From Hyphomonas sp. L-53-1-40 (GTDB lineage Bacteria; Pseudomonadota; Alphaproteobacteria; Caulobacterales; Hyphomonadaceae): a DNA stretch of 64,000 bases. Under the pieces are notes generated by a model. That model did not search any database. It was given only the letters and a program-made list of their open reading frames with translations, and was not told where the DNA came from. Shown in pieces: positions 33,734-41,316 of this stretch. Position 1 is the first letter of the stretch. Each line of letters starts with the position of its first letter. Made by a program: the position numbers and the translations under genes. The stretch spans positions 1-64,000 of the forward strand of contig NZ_AWFI01000012.1 of NCBI RefSeq assembly GCF_000682775.1. Reading direction: 5' to 3'.

Positions 33734-34929
33734 TTGATACTCTGAGACCTCCGCCATCCGGTTATCATAGAAGAATTCATCAGAAACGTCTTGCATGCCT
33801 CCTTGTCGGCGATGGTTGCCTGGAGCTTATCGAAAGCTTCCTGGCGCTTGCCGGGGTCGCGCTCCTGCATTCTTTTGCGGTTTCCATCGGCCTGTTTCAG
33901 AATTTGCTCGTGAGCAACCGGTCTTCTTTGGCGCGTATACTGATCAAGAAGGCTTTCACTTGCACCACCCGCCATCTGCCGAAACTTGTCTGTCAGGATA
34001 TAGGCGTCGTGTAACCCGCCATTCATGCCCATTCCACCACTTGGACTGTTCAAGTGCGCAGCATCGCCAACGAGTACGAGACGGCCCTTTCGGTAATCAT
34101 TCACAATGCGCATATGCAGACGATATGGGCGAACCTCCAACACACTATGGGGTTCATCTAGTGGAACAATTTGCTGCAGCTTTCTTTCAATTGAAGGCCG
34201 ACTGGTCGCCTCTTCAATTGTTTCTCCCTCGTCTGGGTATAGGCTGCATCGCCAGAGATCTGGTAGCCGGAGCAAGGTGAATGTCCCACCCGGCTTCCAG
34301 ACGTAATTTATACCCGACAGATTGTCCAAATGCTCCTCAAACCGGAAATGTGTAGTCGCCAATATAGTAGTTTCCGGATACGTCACACCTTTGAACTGAA
34401 GGCCCATCGTTTTCCGGACGATACTTCGTGCACCATCGGCCCCGATGACGTATCGGGCTTCGACGACACTATCCCCCTCGGCCGATTCCACAGTTAAGCG
34501 CACGCCATCGTCATGCTCGGATACGGATTTAACCGTATGTCCCAGGAGTACCTGAACATTCGTCCGGGTCCGCAATTCATCATGGAGAAAGCGGCACAAC
34601 TTGGATTGCTCGCACTGCAACCGATATGGATGCCGTGTCTCACTTTCGAGGATGGACAGATCGAATTCCGCCCTCTCGCCTGTAGAGTGCATCCTGATCT
34701 GCCATGTCGGACAGACACGCCCTGCTTCAAGCAGCTTGGCGGTTATTCCGTACTCCTCCATCATGTCCAGGGTAGGCGGATGAAACGTTGACGCGCGCAG
34801 GTCATCCTGCAACTCTGTCTCAGCCTCCAAGACGACACAATCAATGCCAAATTCTGACAATCTCAATGCAGTAAACAGCCCCACCGGCCCGGCGCCAACA
34901 ATAACAATATTGTGTTCAGGAACACTCAT
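33730..34929 (-). CDS. FAD-dependent monooxygenase (aromatic hydroxylase family)
   Basis: A 399-residue class A flavoprotein monooxygenase. The three fingerprints are present: the dinucleotide fold VIVGAGPVGLFTALRL, the DG motif GADGARSIVRKTMGL, and the GD motif GRLVLVGDAAHLNSPSGGMG. The family hydroxylates aromatic rings (PHBH, MhpA type); some members, such as 2-methyl-3-hydroxypyridine-carboxylate oxygenase, hydroxylate and open pyridine rings. The latter is attractive here because several C-N hydrolases lie in the cluster, but the sequence alone does not decide it. The gene is 68 bases after the CoA-transferase gene and overlaps the isomerase gene. Confidence 0.88.
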   Translation of the reverse strand: MSVPEHNIVIVGAGPVGLFTALRLSEFGIDCVVLEAETELQDDLRASTFHPPTLDMMEEYGITAKLLEAGRVCPTWQIRMHSTGERAEFDLSILESETRHPYRLQCEQSKLCRFLHDELRTRTNVQVLLGHTVKSVSEHDDGVRLTVESAEGDSVVEARYVIGADGARSIVRKTMGLQFKGVTYPETTILATTHFRFEEHLDNLSGINYVWKPGGTFTLLRLPDLWRCSLYPDEGETIEEATSRPSIERKLQQIVPLDEPHSVLEVRPYRLHMRIVNDYRKGRLVLVGDAAHLNSPSGGMGMNGGLHDAYILTDKFRQMAGGASESLLDQYTRQRRPVAHEQILKQADGNRKRMQERDPGKRQEAFDKLQATIADKEACKTFLMNSSMITGWRRSQSIK

Positions 34930-34996
34930 ACAAAGCTCAATCTATCAAGTTTAAAAGATACTGTTCGACGGAAACATGAGGAGGGAAGCGATCGGC

Positions 34997-36187
34997 TCAC
35001 TCACATTGAATAAGGTTTAGCGCTGACAATTCCGTGATCTCCTGGTCAGTAACTCCGAGGTCCAACAGCACACTTCGAGTATGCTCACCGACTCTGGGCG
35101 GATTTAGTTCCAGGCCTGGACGCATGCCGTCCATTTGGACCGGCAATGAAGGTAGTTTCGTCCCTCCCCCGTCGGGAAGGACGACGTCCAGCAAGCCGCC
35201 ATTCGCGTTAAGATGCTCATCTTCGAACAGATCTTCCGGCTTGGATATGGGCGCAAAAGGTAAGCCAACCCGTTCGAGCTTCTCCATTAATTGCGCCTTT
35301 TCGAATGTCGAAAACAGTGTCTTGAGACGTGGAATCAGCTCTTCGCGTCTGGCCACGCGCTCATTGTTCTTGGACAAGCTTTCGTCAGCCAACCAATCCG
35401 ACAGTTCAAATGCCTCGCAGAATTTCTGCCATTGCGTATCCGATACTACGCCCACAAAAACTTTCTCGCCGTCACGAACGTCAAAAACATCATAGACCGC
35501 CCAGGCTGAAATTCTGGCCGGCATGGGCGCAGCAGGCGACCCCGTCACGGCATATTGTGCCATGTGCTGCCCCACGAAGAACGCGGTGGTCTCAAACAAG
35601 GAAGCCGATACGAGCTGACCTTTCCCGGTCGAAGCTCTCTGTTGAAGAGCTGCCAGTATGGCAATCGCTCCAAACATACCGCCTGCAACGTCAATGACAG
35701 AAGCACCCGCGCGAAGCGGTCGCCCTGGCGGACCTGTCATGTAAGCAAGACCACCCATCATTTGGGCGACCTCATCCAGGGCTGTTCGCCGCTCATACGG
35801 ACCCGGGAGAAAGCCCTTCTCGCTACAATAGATCAGTCCAGGATTTGAAGCCGATAACGCCTCATACCCGAAACCCAGCCGGTCCAGCGCGCCCGGCCTG
35901 AAATTCTCGATGAATACATCCGCTCCATTGATCAGCGCCTTGACGTGCTCAGCACCCCGACTTGACTTCAAGTCAATGGAAATACTGGACTTATTCCGAT
36001 TGTACATGGCGAAGTAGCCAGCGCCTGATCCCTTCAGGCGGCGCGTCTTGTCGCCGCCGATTGGCTCGACTTTGATGACCTCGGCACCGAGATCCGCAAG
36101 CACAAGTCCTGCTGCAGGCCCCATGACCATATGGGTGAACTCCACAACTTTTGTTCCGGCGAGCGGCTTAGAGTTCATTTGAGCCAT
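34997..36187 (-). CDS. Class III (CaiB/BaiF) CoA-transferase
   Basis: The start at 36187 (AQMNSKPLAGTKVVEFTHMV follows the initiating Met) gives 396 residues, the normal family size; an upstream extension to 36280 looks non-coding. Family blocks are GPAAGLVLADLGAEVIKVEP, FIENFRPGALDRLGFGYEAL, and the region with the catalytic aspartate TALDEVAQMMGGLAYMTG. Class III enzymes move CoA between carboxylic acids. It could activate the hydrated dicarboxylate (for example a citramalate-like acid) ahead of the HMG-CoA-lyase-like enzyme. It is the first gene of the operon with the monooxygenase and the isomerase. Confidence 0.9.
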   Translation of the reverse strand: MAQMNSKPLAGTKVVEFTHMVMGPAAGLVLADLGAEVIKVEPIGGDKTRRLKGSGAGYFAMYNRNKSSISIDLKSSRGAEHVKALINGADVFIENFRPGALDRLGFGYEALSASNPGLIYCSEKGFLPGPYERRTALDEVAQMMGGLAYMTGPPGRPLRAGASVIDVAGGMFGAIAILAALQQRASTGKGQLVSASLFETTAFFVGQHMAQYAVTGSPAAPMPARISAWAVYDVFDVRDGEKVFVGVVSDTQWQKFCEAFELSDWLADESLSKNNERVARREELIPRLKTLFSTFEKAQLMEKLERVGLPFAPISKPEDLFEDEHLNANGGLLDVVLPDGGGTKLPSLPVQMDGMRPGLELNPPRVGEHTRSVLLDLGVTDQEITELSALNLIQCE

Positions 36188-36209
36188 GAGAATCTCTTTC
36201 GTAAAACTA

Positions 36210-36225
36210 GTATTGCACATAATAC
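36210..36225. promoter_or_regulatory. Inverted repeat upstream of the CoA-transferase gene
   Basis: GTATT and AATAC stand as a five-base inverted repeat around GCACAT, about 25 bases upstream of the CoA-transferase start. It could be an operator for this operon. It does not resemble the AGATATA motif of the other two promoter regions. Evidence is position and symmetry only. Confidence 0.3.
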
Positions 36226-36353
36226 AAGTTGAGCTGGATTGGCAACTATTTTGTGAGTATTTAGGGCTTTGGTTTTTCACTCACAGAATGAGCGAAGGCG
36301 TTGTCAGGGGAACCGGGCTTGAGACGACGTATCCAGGCGTCTAGCTTGAGGAA

Positions 36354-37048
36354 ATGACCAAAAGTCCCTTCCGCTACTTCAAAACCTCGCCCGAGGTCAT
36401 CCAGCTTGGCGTGCTGATGTATGTCAGATTTCCCTTGTCACTTCGCAACGTAGAGGACTTACTCCACGAACGTGGCATCGATGTCTGCCACGAAAGTGTC
36501 CGTCTCTGGGCAGATCGGTTCGGCACGTACTTCGCACATAAGATCAGGAAACGGCGTTCGGAATCTATGCGACGCAGCCCTCAATGGCGGTGGCACCTGG
36601 ATGAGGTGTTCGTCAAAATCCGGGGCGAGCGCCATTATCTCTGGCGCGCCGTCGACCATGAGGGCGACGTTCTCGTGTCCTTAGTGACCACCTCCCGCGC
36701 TAAAGTTTCAGCGTCTAAATGCATGAGAATAGCCATGAAGTCGTAGGGGAACCCGAGGTGTCCTGGTCACGGACAAGCTTCGTTCGTATGGGGCAGCTAT
36801 GGATGAGGTCGGCAATGCGCACCGCCGGGAAACCGGGTGCCACTTGAACAATCGGGCTGAAAAATCTCGCCTCCCTTTCCGGTAACGAGAGCAGGTGATG
36901 TCTCGCAGTCCGGCACATGCGAAGTCTTCGGATATTCGCCTCAATTCATTCGTGCACAGCCACTTCAGTCGCCAAACGAATATCGAGAGCAGGGCCTGGT
37001 TCAATTTGCTGCGTAACGCCGCTCTGCTCGAAGGGGTCGAGTGGGTCA
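36354..37048 (+). pseudogene. IS6-family transposase, copy 2, heavily decayed
   Basis: The first 130 codons are very similar to the copy at 15618-16322 (PFRYFKTSPEVIQLGVLMYV, DVCHESVRLWADRFG, WHLDEVFVKIRGERHYLWRA). A TAG stops the frame at about 36744, again next to where copy 1 is interrupted. Further family sequence continues in other frames (VLVTDKLRSYGAAMDEVG, GCHLNNRAEKSRLPFR, then MRSLRIFASIHS) with further stops and frameshifts to about 37048. The upstream end, GTTGTCAGGGGAACCGGGCTTGAG at about 36300, matches that of copy 1. It cannot make an active transposase. Confidence 0.85.
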
Positions 37049-37190
37049 CAGCACTCCCTGGTCGAAATTTAATCAGCGCTCGACGTCCTGACGGTGAAGC
37101 GCTACACATTTTTGGAATGGGCTTTCCAGAGTGCGTCAACACTGCGTGCGACAGGCATCCACTGCAACACCTGAAAAGGGTAAATACTTG

Positions 37191-38744
37191 ATGTTAACAA
37201 AATTCAGTAAGCTGGGACTGGCGATAATAGGTTCCTGCGGTTTTGCCTTTGCTGGCGCTGCCGATGCATCCTGTCGCGATGTCCAAATACCCAATGATAA
37301 AGTGTTCTTGTTCACGGACGCAGACTGCAAAGGGCAAAAACAGGAATATTCCGTAGGCAATCACCCGCATCTTGGCGGCTTCAATGACAAAGTGTCGGCA
37401 ATAAAGGTCGGGCGTAACGTCAAAACGACCATTTTTAGTGCAAGCAAGCTCAGTTCGAAAGACCGGTCCGCGACATTGTGGAACGGCAACTATCCACACA
37501 TTGGCAGTTTCAGCGATGTGATGAGTTCACTTTCCGTCGAGCGCGTCGATGACAATACACCCGTCATTACCATGTTCGACACTACCCAGGACAGCAACCA
37601 AAACCCGACCCAAATGATGCATCGCGTCAGTTTTGGCGACTACAACAAGGGAACGAATACATACGAACTTCTGCTCGCAGATTCCATGTCCATGATTTTC
37701 ATTCCTCAAGGATTAAAAGTCGAGCTTTGGGAGGATCTCAAGCAACAAGGCGTGAGCACAACTTTCGAAGCAATCGGCGGCAACAGAACCGTCAATCTTG
37801 AAAAAGAACGCTGGAACAATTCAGTATCAAGCATATCTGTCGACCGGATCGGTTATGAAATGTACAAGATCTCGACCTGGCAGGACAAAAAAGATCTGCC
37901 AGGCGACGAGAAGCAAACGGTTGGCATCGGGAATACCTGCTCAAACGACATCAACGCGACCAGCGCCGTTGAATGCACGATAAACGTATCATATTCCACA
38001 TCGAGCACCGCATCATTTTCCTGGCATGAGACCACCGCCGTTTCTGCGGGTGTCTCAATATCGGAGAATGCGTCCGTAGGGGTGCCGGGCGTCGGAGAAG
38101 CCGGTGAGGAGGTCACCGTATCTGCGAGTGTTACACAAGATTTTGGTGTTGGTGGCGATAGTAGCGATACAATCGAAAAATCAAGTGAGGTCAGCGAGAC
38201 GATTACTGCCCGCCCGGGCGAGGTCGTCCGTCTTGAAGTTGTGGCGGTCAACAAGAAAGTACAATTATTCCCCCGCTATCACTACAGGCCGAAAAATTCA
38301 TCCTCATCGGTTGGGGAGTACACAAAGGACGCTACGGTCATCATCGATGCATATACTGATGCCGAAACGGTAACAAACGTCTTGAAAAGCGCCGCTTTGT
38401 CGAATGATGCCATCATTCCTTCGATAAGTTTGGGGACGGTGATGGACATAGGCGAGCGCCACTATACGCAGGACAAGCAGTACTTTCTCGTTCTCCAAGA
38501 AGACGGGAACCTTGTCGTCTATGATGCTAACAGTGTTTTCGTCTGGGATAGTCATACTAGTGCTGGCACACCCTTAACAGCCAAGCATGCTGAGCTGAAA
38601 GTGTCTGGAAATTTCGTTCTTGAAGATGGCTCTGACGCGGTCATTTGGCAGACGGGCGTCGAGAACACTCGTGCGCATGTCGCTATCGAAAATCGCAAAC
38701 TGAAGATTGTTGACGATACAAACAAGACGCTTTGGTCTCACTAG
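37191..38744 (+). CDS. Secreted beta/gamma-crystallin, aerolysin-like and B-lectin fusion; putative pore-forming toxin
   Basis: The start at 37191 follows AAGGG and opens a signal peptide cleaved near ADA-S27; an upstream extension is unlikely. The mature protein seems to have three parts. Residues about 35-220 carry Greek-key motifs of beta/gamma-crystallins: VFLFTDADCKGQ with FNDKVSAIKV, IGSFSDVMSSLSV, and KVELWEDLKQQG with the canonical calcium motif WNNSVSSISV (208-217). Residues about 250-400 are Ser/Thr/Val-rich, with INVSYSTSSTASFSWHETT and SASVTQDFGVGGDSSDT, typical of the membrane-spanning hairpin of aerolysin/ETX-MTX2 pore formers. The C-terminal 110 residues match a bulb-type lectin (FLVLQEDGNLVVYDA). 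The architecture recalls amphibian beta/gamma-CAT. Pore formation is inferred from the fold signature. A terminator follows. Confidence 0.7.
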   Translation: MLTKFSKLGLAIIGSCGFAFAGAADASCRDVQIPNDKVFLFTDADCKGQKQEYSVGNHPHLGGFNDKVSAIKVGRNVKTTIFSASKLSSKDRSATLWNGNYPHIGSFSDVMSSLSVERVDDNTPVITMFDTTQDSNQNPTQMMHRVSFGDYNKGTNTYELLLADSMSMIFIPQGLKVELWEDLKQQGVSTTFEAIGGNRTVNLEKERWNNSVSSISVDRIGYEMYKISTWQDKKDLPGDEKQTVGIGNTCSNDINATSAVECTINVSYSTSSTASFSWHETTAVSAGVSISENASVGVPGVGEAGEEVTVSASVTQDFGVGGDSSDTIEKSSEVSETITARPGEVVRLEVVAVNKKVQLFPRYHYRPKNSSSSVGEYTKDATVIIDAYTDAETVTNVLKSAALSNDAIIPSISLGTVMDIGERHYTQDKQYFLVLQEDGNLVVYDANSVFVWDSHTSAGTPLTAKHAELKVSGNFVLEDGSDAVIWQTGVENTRAHVAIENRKLKIVDDTNKTLWSH

Positions 38745-38758
38745 ACCGTCCGAACCGG

Positions 38759-38795
38759 CCCTGCGCGCATATATTCATGGCGCGCAGGGTCTTTT
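38759..38795 (+). terminator. Rho-independent terminator after the toxin-like gene
   Basis: CCCTGCGCGC (38759-38768) pairs with GCGCGCAGGG (38780-38789) in a ten-base perfect stem, followed by TCTTTT. It lies 15 bases after the stop of the crystallin/aerolysin-like gene and supports a single-gene transcription unit. Confidence 0.85.
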
Positions 38796-38913
38796 CGCCA
38801 TGCTCCTGTTCCGCCATAACTGTACTATAGACCAATCAGCGAGACACCGGATCAAGCTATGAATTGATGATCAGGTGTCTCGGTGATTATTCGACCTTAC
38901 ACGTCTCAACCAC

Positions 38914-39732
38914 CTATTCAGTAGAGCAACTATAATTTGCGAGCTGTTGGGAGACTTCCGGGATCCAGACATTCCGTTCCACGTCGGTCAGGGCTTCAGA
39001 TGCCTCTAATGGGGTCAGCTCCCCCATGGATTCTTGCAGCGCATCGCAGGCTTTGGTGCCGAGGCCGAGGCCGAGCCTCTGATACACAATAGCTGCAGTT
39101 TTCAGCGTGCCGGCGAGATCTCTCCGGTGCCCGGCTGTATCCGGGAAATCTGCGATCACCCGGCGGCGAATATCCAGCGCCTCCATAGTGGCTGACAGGG
39201 CTGCGTCCCGATCTCCGAATTCGGATTCGACCCGGCCGTCCATTTCAAGCTGAGTGGCGACAAAGGCCCGGGAGGCCGCATCCTTCGGATCTCCCTCTCG
39301 AAGCGTTTGCGCAATCCGGACGGCTTCCTTGCTCGTTCGCAGAGCCTGGTCGCCTTTTCCCGTCTTTAGGTAGGACATCACGAGCGGGCTGAGGGTCGTC
39401 ATTTTCTGGAGATTGTAATAATAGCCGGCAGTGTCCTCTGCGAGGATCTTGTCATAGGCCTTTACGGCATATTCGAACGGCGGGATGGAATCTTCCCAGT
39501 GCTGGGTATCTGAAAGTCCTTCACCTTCCAGCCGGGCAAAATAGGCGAGCCTGGACAGACGGCGGCGTGGCTCTTCTTCATATTCGCTCGCGGTCAGTTC
39601 GTCCCGATAGCGCCGGGCTTCGGCGATGGCGGTCTCATACTCGTTTCGGTACATCAGGATCTTCACCCTGTCCGTTCGGGAATTCCAGAGCCGGAAGAAA
39701 AGTCTCGTCTCATCAGCATCCGGCAGGACCAT
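38914..39732 (-). CDS. TPR-like helical-repeat protein, 5' end uncertain
   Basis: The 272-residue reading is made of helical tandem repeats of tetratricopeptide type: YETAIAEARRYRDELT, PPFEYAVKAYDKIL, KGDQALRTSKEAVRIAQTL and DRDAALSATMEALDIRRRVI. No signal peptide is seen. The frame stays open upstream of the ATG for about 40 codons to a stop near 39850 with no ATG and no ribosome site, and the upstream part (INLRWILTPRLDHLIERG) looks protein-like. The gene may therefore be the 3' part of a longer TPR protein, such as the tail of a kinase or regulator, cut at the island edge. Its partner is unknown. Confidence 0.55.
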   Translation of the reverse strand: MVLPDADETRLFFRLWNSRTDRVKILMYRNEYETAIAEARRYRDELTASEYEEEPRRRLSRLAYFARLEGEGLSDTQHWEDSIPPFEYAVKAYDKILAEDTAGYYYNLQKMTTLSPLVMSYLKTGKGDQALRTSKEAVRIAQTLREGDPKDAASRAFVATQLEMDGRVESEFGDRDAALSATMEALDIRRRVIADFPDTAGHRRDLAGTLKTAAIVYQRLGLGLGTKACDALQESMGELTPLEASEALTDVERNVWIPEVSQQLANYSCSTE

Positions 39733-39941
39733 GCCGCGCTCGATGAGGTGGTCCAGCCTTGGTGTTAAAATCCAGCGGAGGTTAATTGCGAATCCAAAAG
39801 TGTCGAAACGGGAGGCGCTAGTCCAACAGAAATGACATCTGTGCCAGCCGTCCTACAAACTCTAAGGTTGGCGTCCTACACTCGAAAGCGACGCCGGACT
39901 ATCATATTGTTTTTATTGATTAATATATCTGGAAACAGTTG

Positions 39942-39956
39942 CTGGCGGAGAGGAAG
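39942..39956 (-). other. Putative attR within the tRNA-Ser 3' end
   Basis: CTGGCGGAGAGGAAG here is the same as at 8060-8074. Insertion into a tRNA 3' end normally restores the gene with sequence carried by the element, which fits the complete tRNA seen here. The enclosed 31.9 kb is the proposed island. Confidence 0.7.
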
Positions 39957-40032
39957 GGATTCGAACCCTCGATACGCGTTAACGTATACGCCCTTAGCAG
40001 GGGCGCGCCTTCAGCCACTCGGCCACCTCTCC
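39943..40032 (-). tRNA. tRNA-Ser (GCT anticodon)
   Basis: On the minus strand the acceptor stem GGAGAGG (from 40032) pairs with CCTCTCC, followed by discriminator G and an encoded CCA at 39943-39945. The D-arm GTGGCCGAGTGGCTGAAGGC, anticodon loop CTGCTAA (anticodon GCT, reading AGC/AGU codons), a long variable arm and the T-arm GGTTCGAATCC are all visible. The long variable arm confirms the serine type. Its 3' end abuts the genomic island, and 15 bases of this end recur at 8060-8074. Confidence 0.95.
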
Positions 40033-40223
40033 AGCGCGGAATATGGGGTCTAGAGAAACCCCATCCTGATCGCAAGCCCCTGAATTCGGTGGAGCCGTCA
40101 AAATCTCCACAAAAGCTGGCCTACCCTGATTACACGCGCAACTGCTACATATGCGGCGTTACGTATGGTCGCCCCATCCCTCTGTGCTAATCTCCCTTCT
40201 AAATCTTGCCAGAGACCGCGATA

Positions 40224-41168
40224 ATGATGACCGACTATTTCAAACCCGTCCCGTTCGACCTGTTCAAATCCGATAAAAAAGCGTTCGGAGATGCGCTCTG
40301 CCGCTCCTTTCGAGAGACAGGGTTCGCAGTGGTGTCCGGCCATACAGTCGATCAGGGCGTGATTGACCGCAATCTGGATGCGACCAAGGCTTTCTTTGCT
40401 CTGCCGGACGCGGAAAAGCTGAAATATGACGGACGCCAAGGGGGTGGCCAGCGCGGCTATACGGCCTTTGGCACGGAGAATGCCAAGGGCAACGCTCATG
40501 CCGACCTCAAGGAATTCTGGCATACCGGTCGCGCCCTGCCGGAGGACAGCCCCTATCGCGCGACGATGGCCGATACACCCAGCGTTAGCGAAGTGCCTGC
40601 TTTTGACGAAGCCACAACCGCACTTTTTGATGCGCTGGATGAAATGGGCCGGGAAATTCTGGAAGGTGTCGCCTTGCATCTTGGGCTCGCCGAGGATTGG
40701 TTCGACGACAAGGTCAATTTTGGCAACTCGATCCTGCGTCTGCTCCACTACCCCCCGCAGCAAACTCCTCCACCCGCAGGCACGGTCCGCGCGGGCGCGC
40801 ATGAGGATATCAACGTCATCACGCTTTTATTGGGTGCTGAGGAGGCCGGCCTCCAAGTTCTGCACAGTTCAGGCGAATGGCTGGACGTTAATCCGCCCGC
40901 TGGCGCGCTGGTCATCAATTGCGGAGACATGCTACAGCGCCTGACGGGCGGCGTACTGCCGTCGACAACGCACCGCGTGCTTAACCCATCTGCCGAGCGC
41001 GCAAAATTCCCGCGCTACTCGACGCCCTTCTTTCTGCACTTCAATCAGGATTACCTGATCGAAGCGCTACCTGGCTGTGTCGCTGAAGGCGGCAAAGCCG
41101 AAGCCCCGATCACGGCTCAGGATTATCTCATGGAACGGCTCCGCGAGATCGGCCTCGTAAAGGCCTGA
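40224..41168 (+). CDS. Isopenicillin-N-synthase-like 2-oxoglutarate/Fe(II) oxygenase
   Basis: About 314 residues from the ATG at 40224 (a TTG at 40206 is a less likely start). N-terminal DIOX_N region (FRETGFAVVSGHTVD) is followed by the 2OG-Fe(II) core: the iron-binding HED in AHEDINVITLLL, the distal histidine in STTHRVLNPS and the 2-oxoglutarate-binding arginine and serine in FPRYSTPFFLHF. Such enzymes hydroxylate or desaturate small molecules. No pathway partner lies beside it, so the substrate is open. It starts just past the tRNA and is probably part of the stable chromosome. Confidence 0.88.
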   Translation: MMTDYFKPVPFDLFKSDKKAFGDALCRSFRETGFAVVSGHTVDQGVIDRNLDATKAFFALPDAEKLKYDGRQGGGQRGYTAFGTENAKGNAHADLKEFWHTGRALPEDSPYRATMADTPSVSEVPAFDEATTALFDALDEMGREILEGVALHLGLAEDWFDDKVNFGNSILRLLHYPPQQTPPPAGTVRAGAHEDINVITLLLGAEEAGLQVLHSSGEWLDVNPPAGALVINCGDMLQRLTGGVLPSTTHRVLNPSAERAKFPRYSTPFFLHFNQDYLIEALPGCVAEGGKAEAPITAQDYLMERLREIGLVKA

Positions 41169-41316
41169 CGTAGACCTAATGCTCCGCTGCACTAAACGGT
41201 CACAGACATCGAACACTCTTTTGGACGCGAAAATGTTAGCGTTGACATAAATACCCACTCCCCCAATGATTGCGCTAACGAAACGCGGTCGACGCGACAC
41301 TTATGGGGAGGGAATT

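Noticed and set aside
33124-34014. Plus-strand frame of 296 codons opposite the isomerase and monooxygenase genes
   Set aside because: It is antisense to two recognisable enzymes, is very rich in Arg/Ser/His and has no family match.
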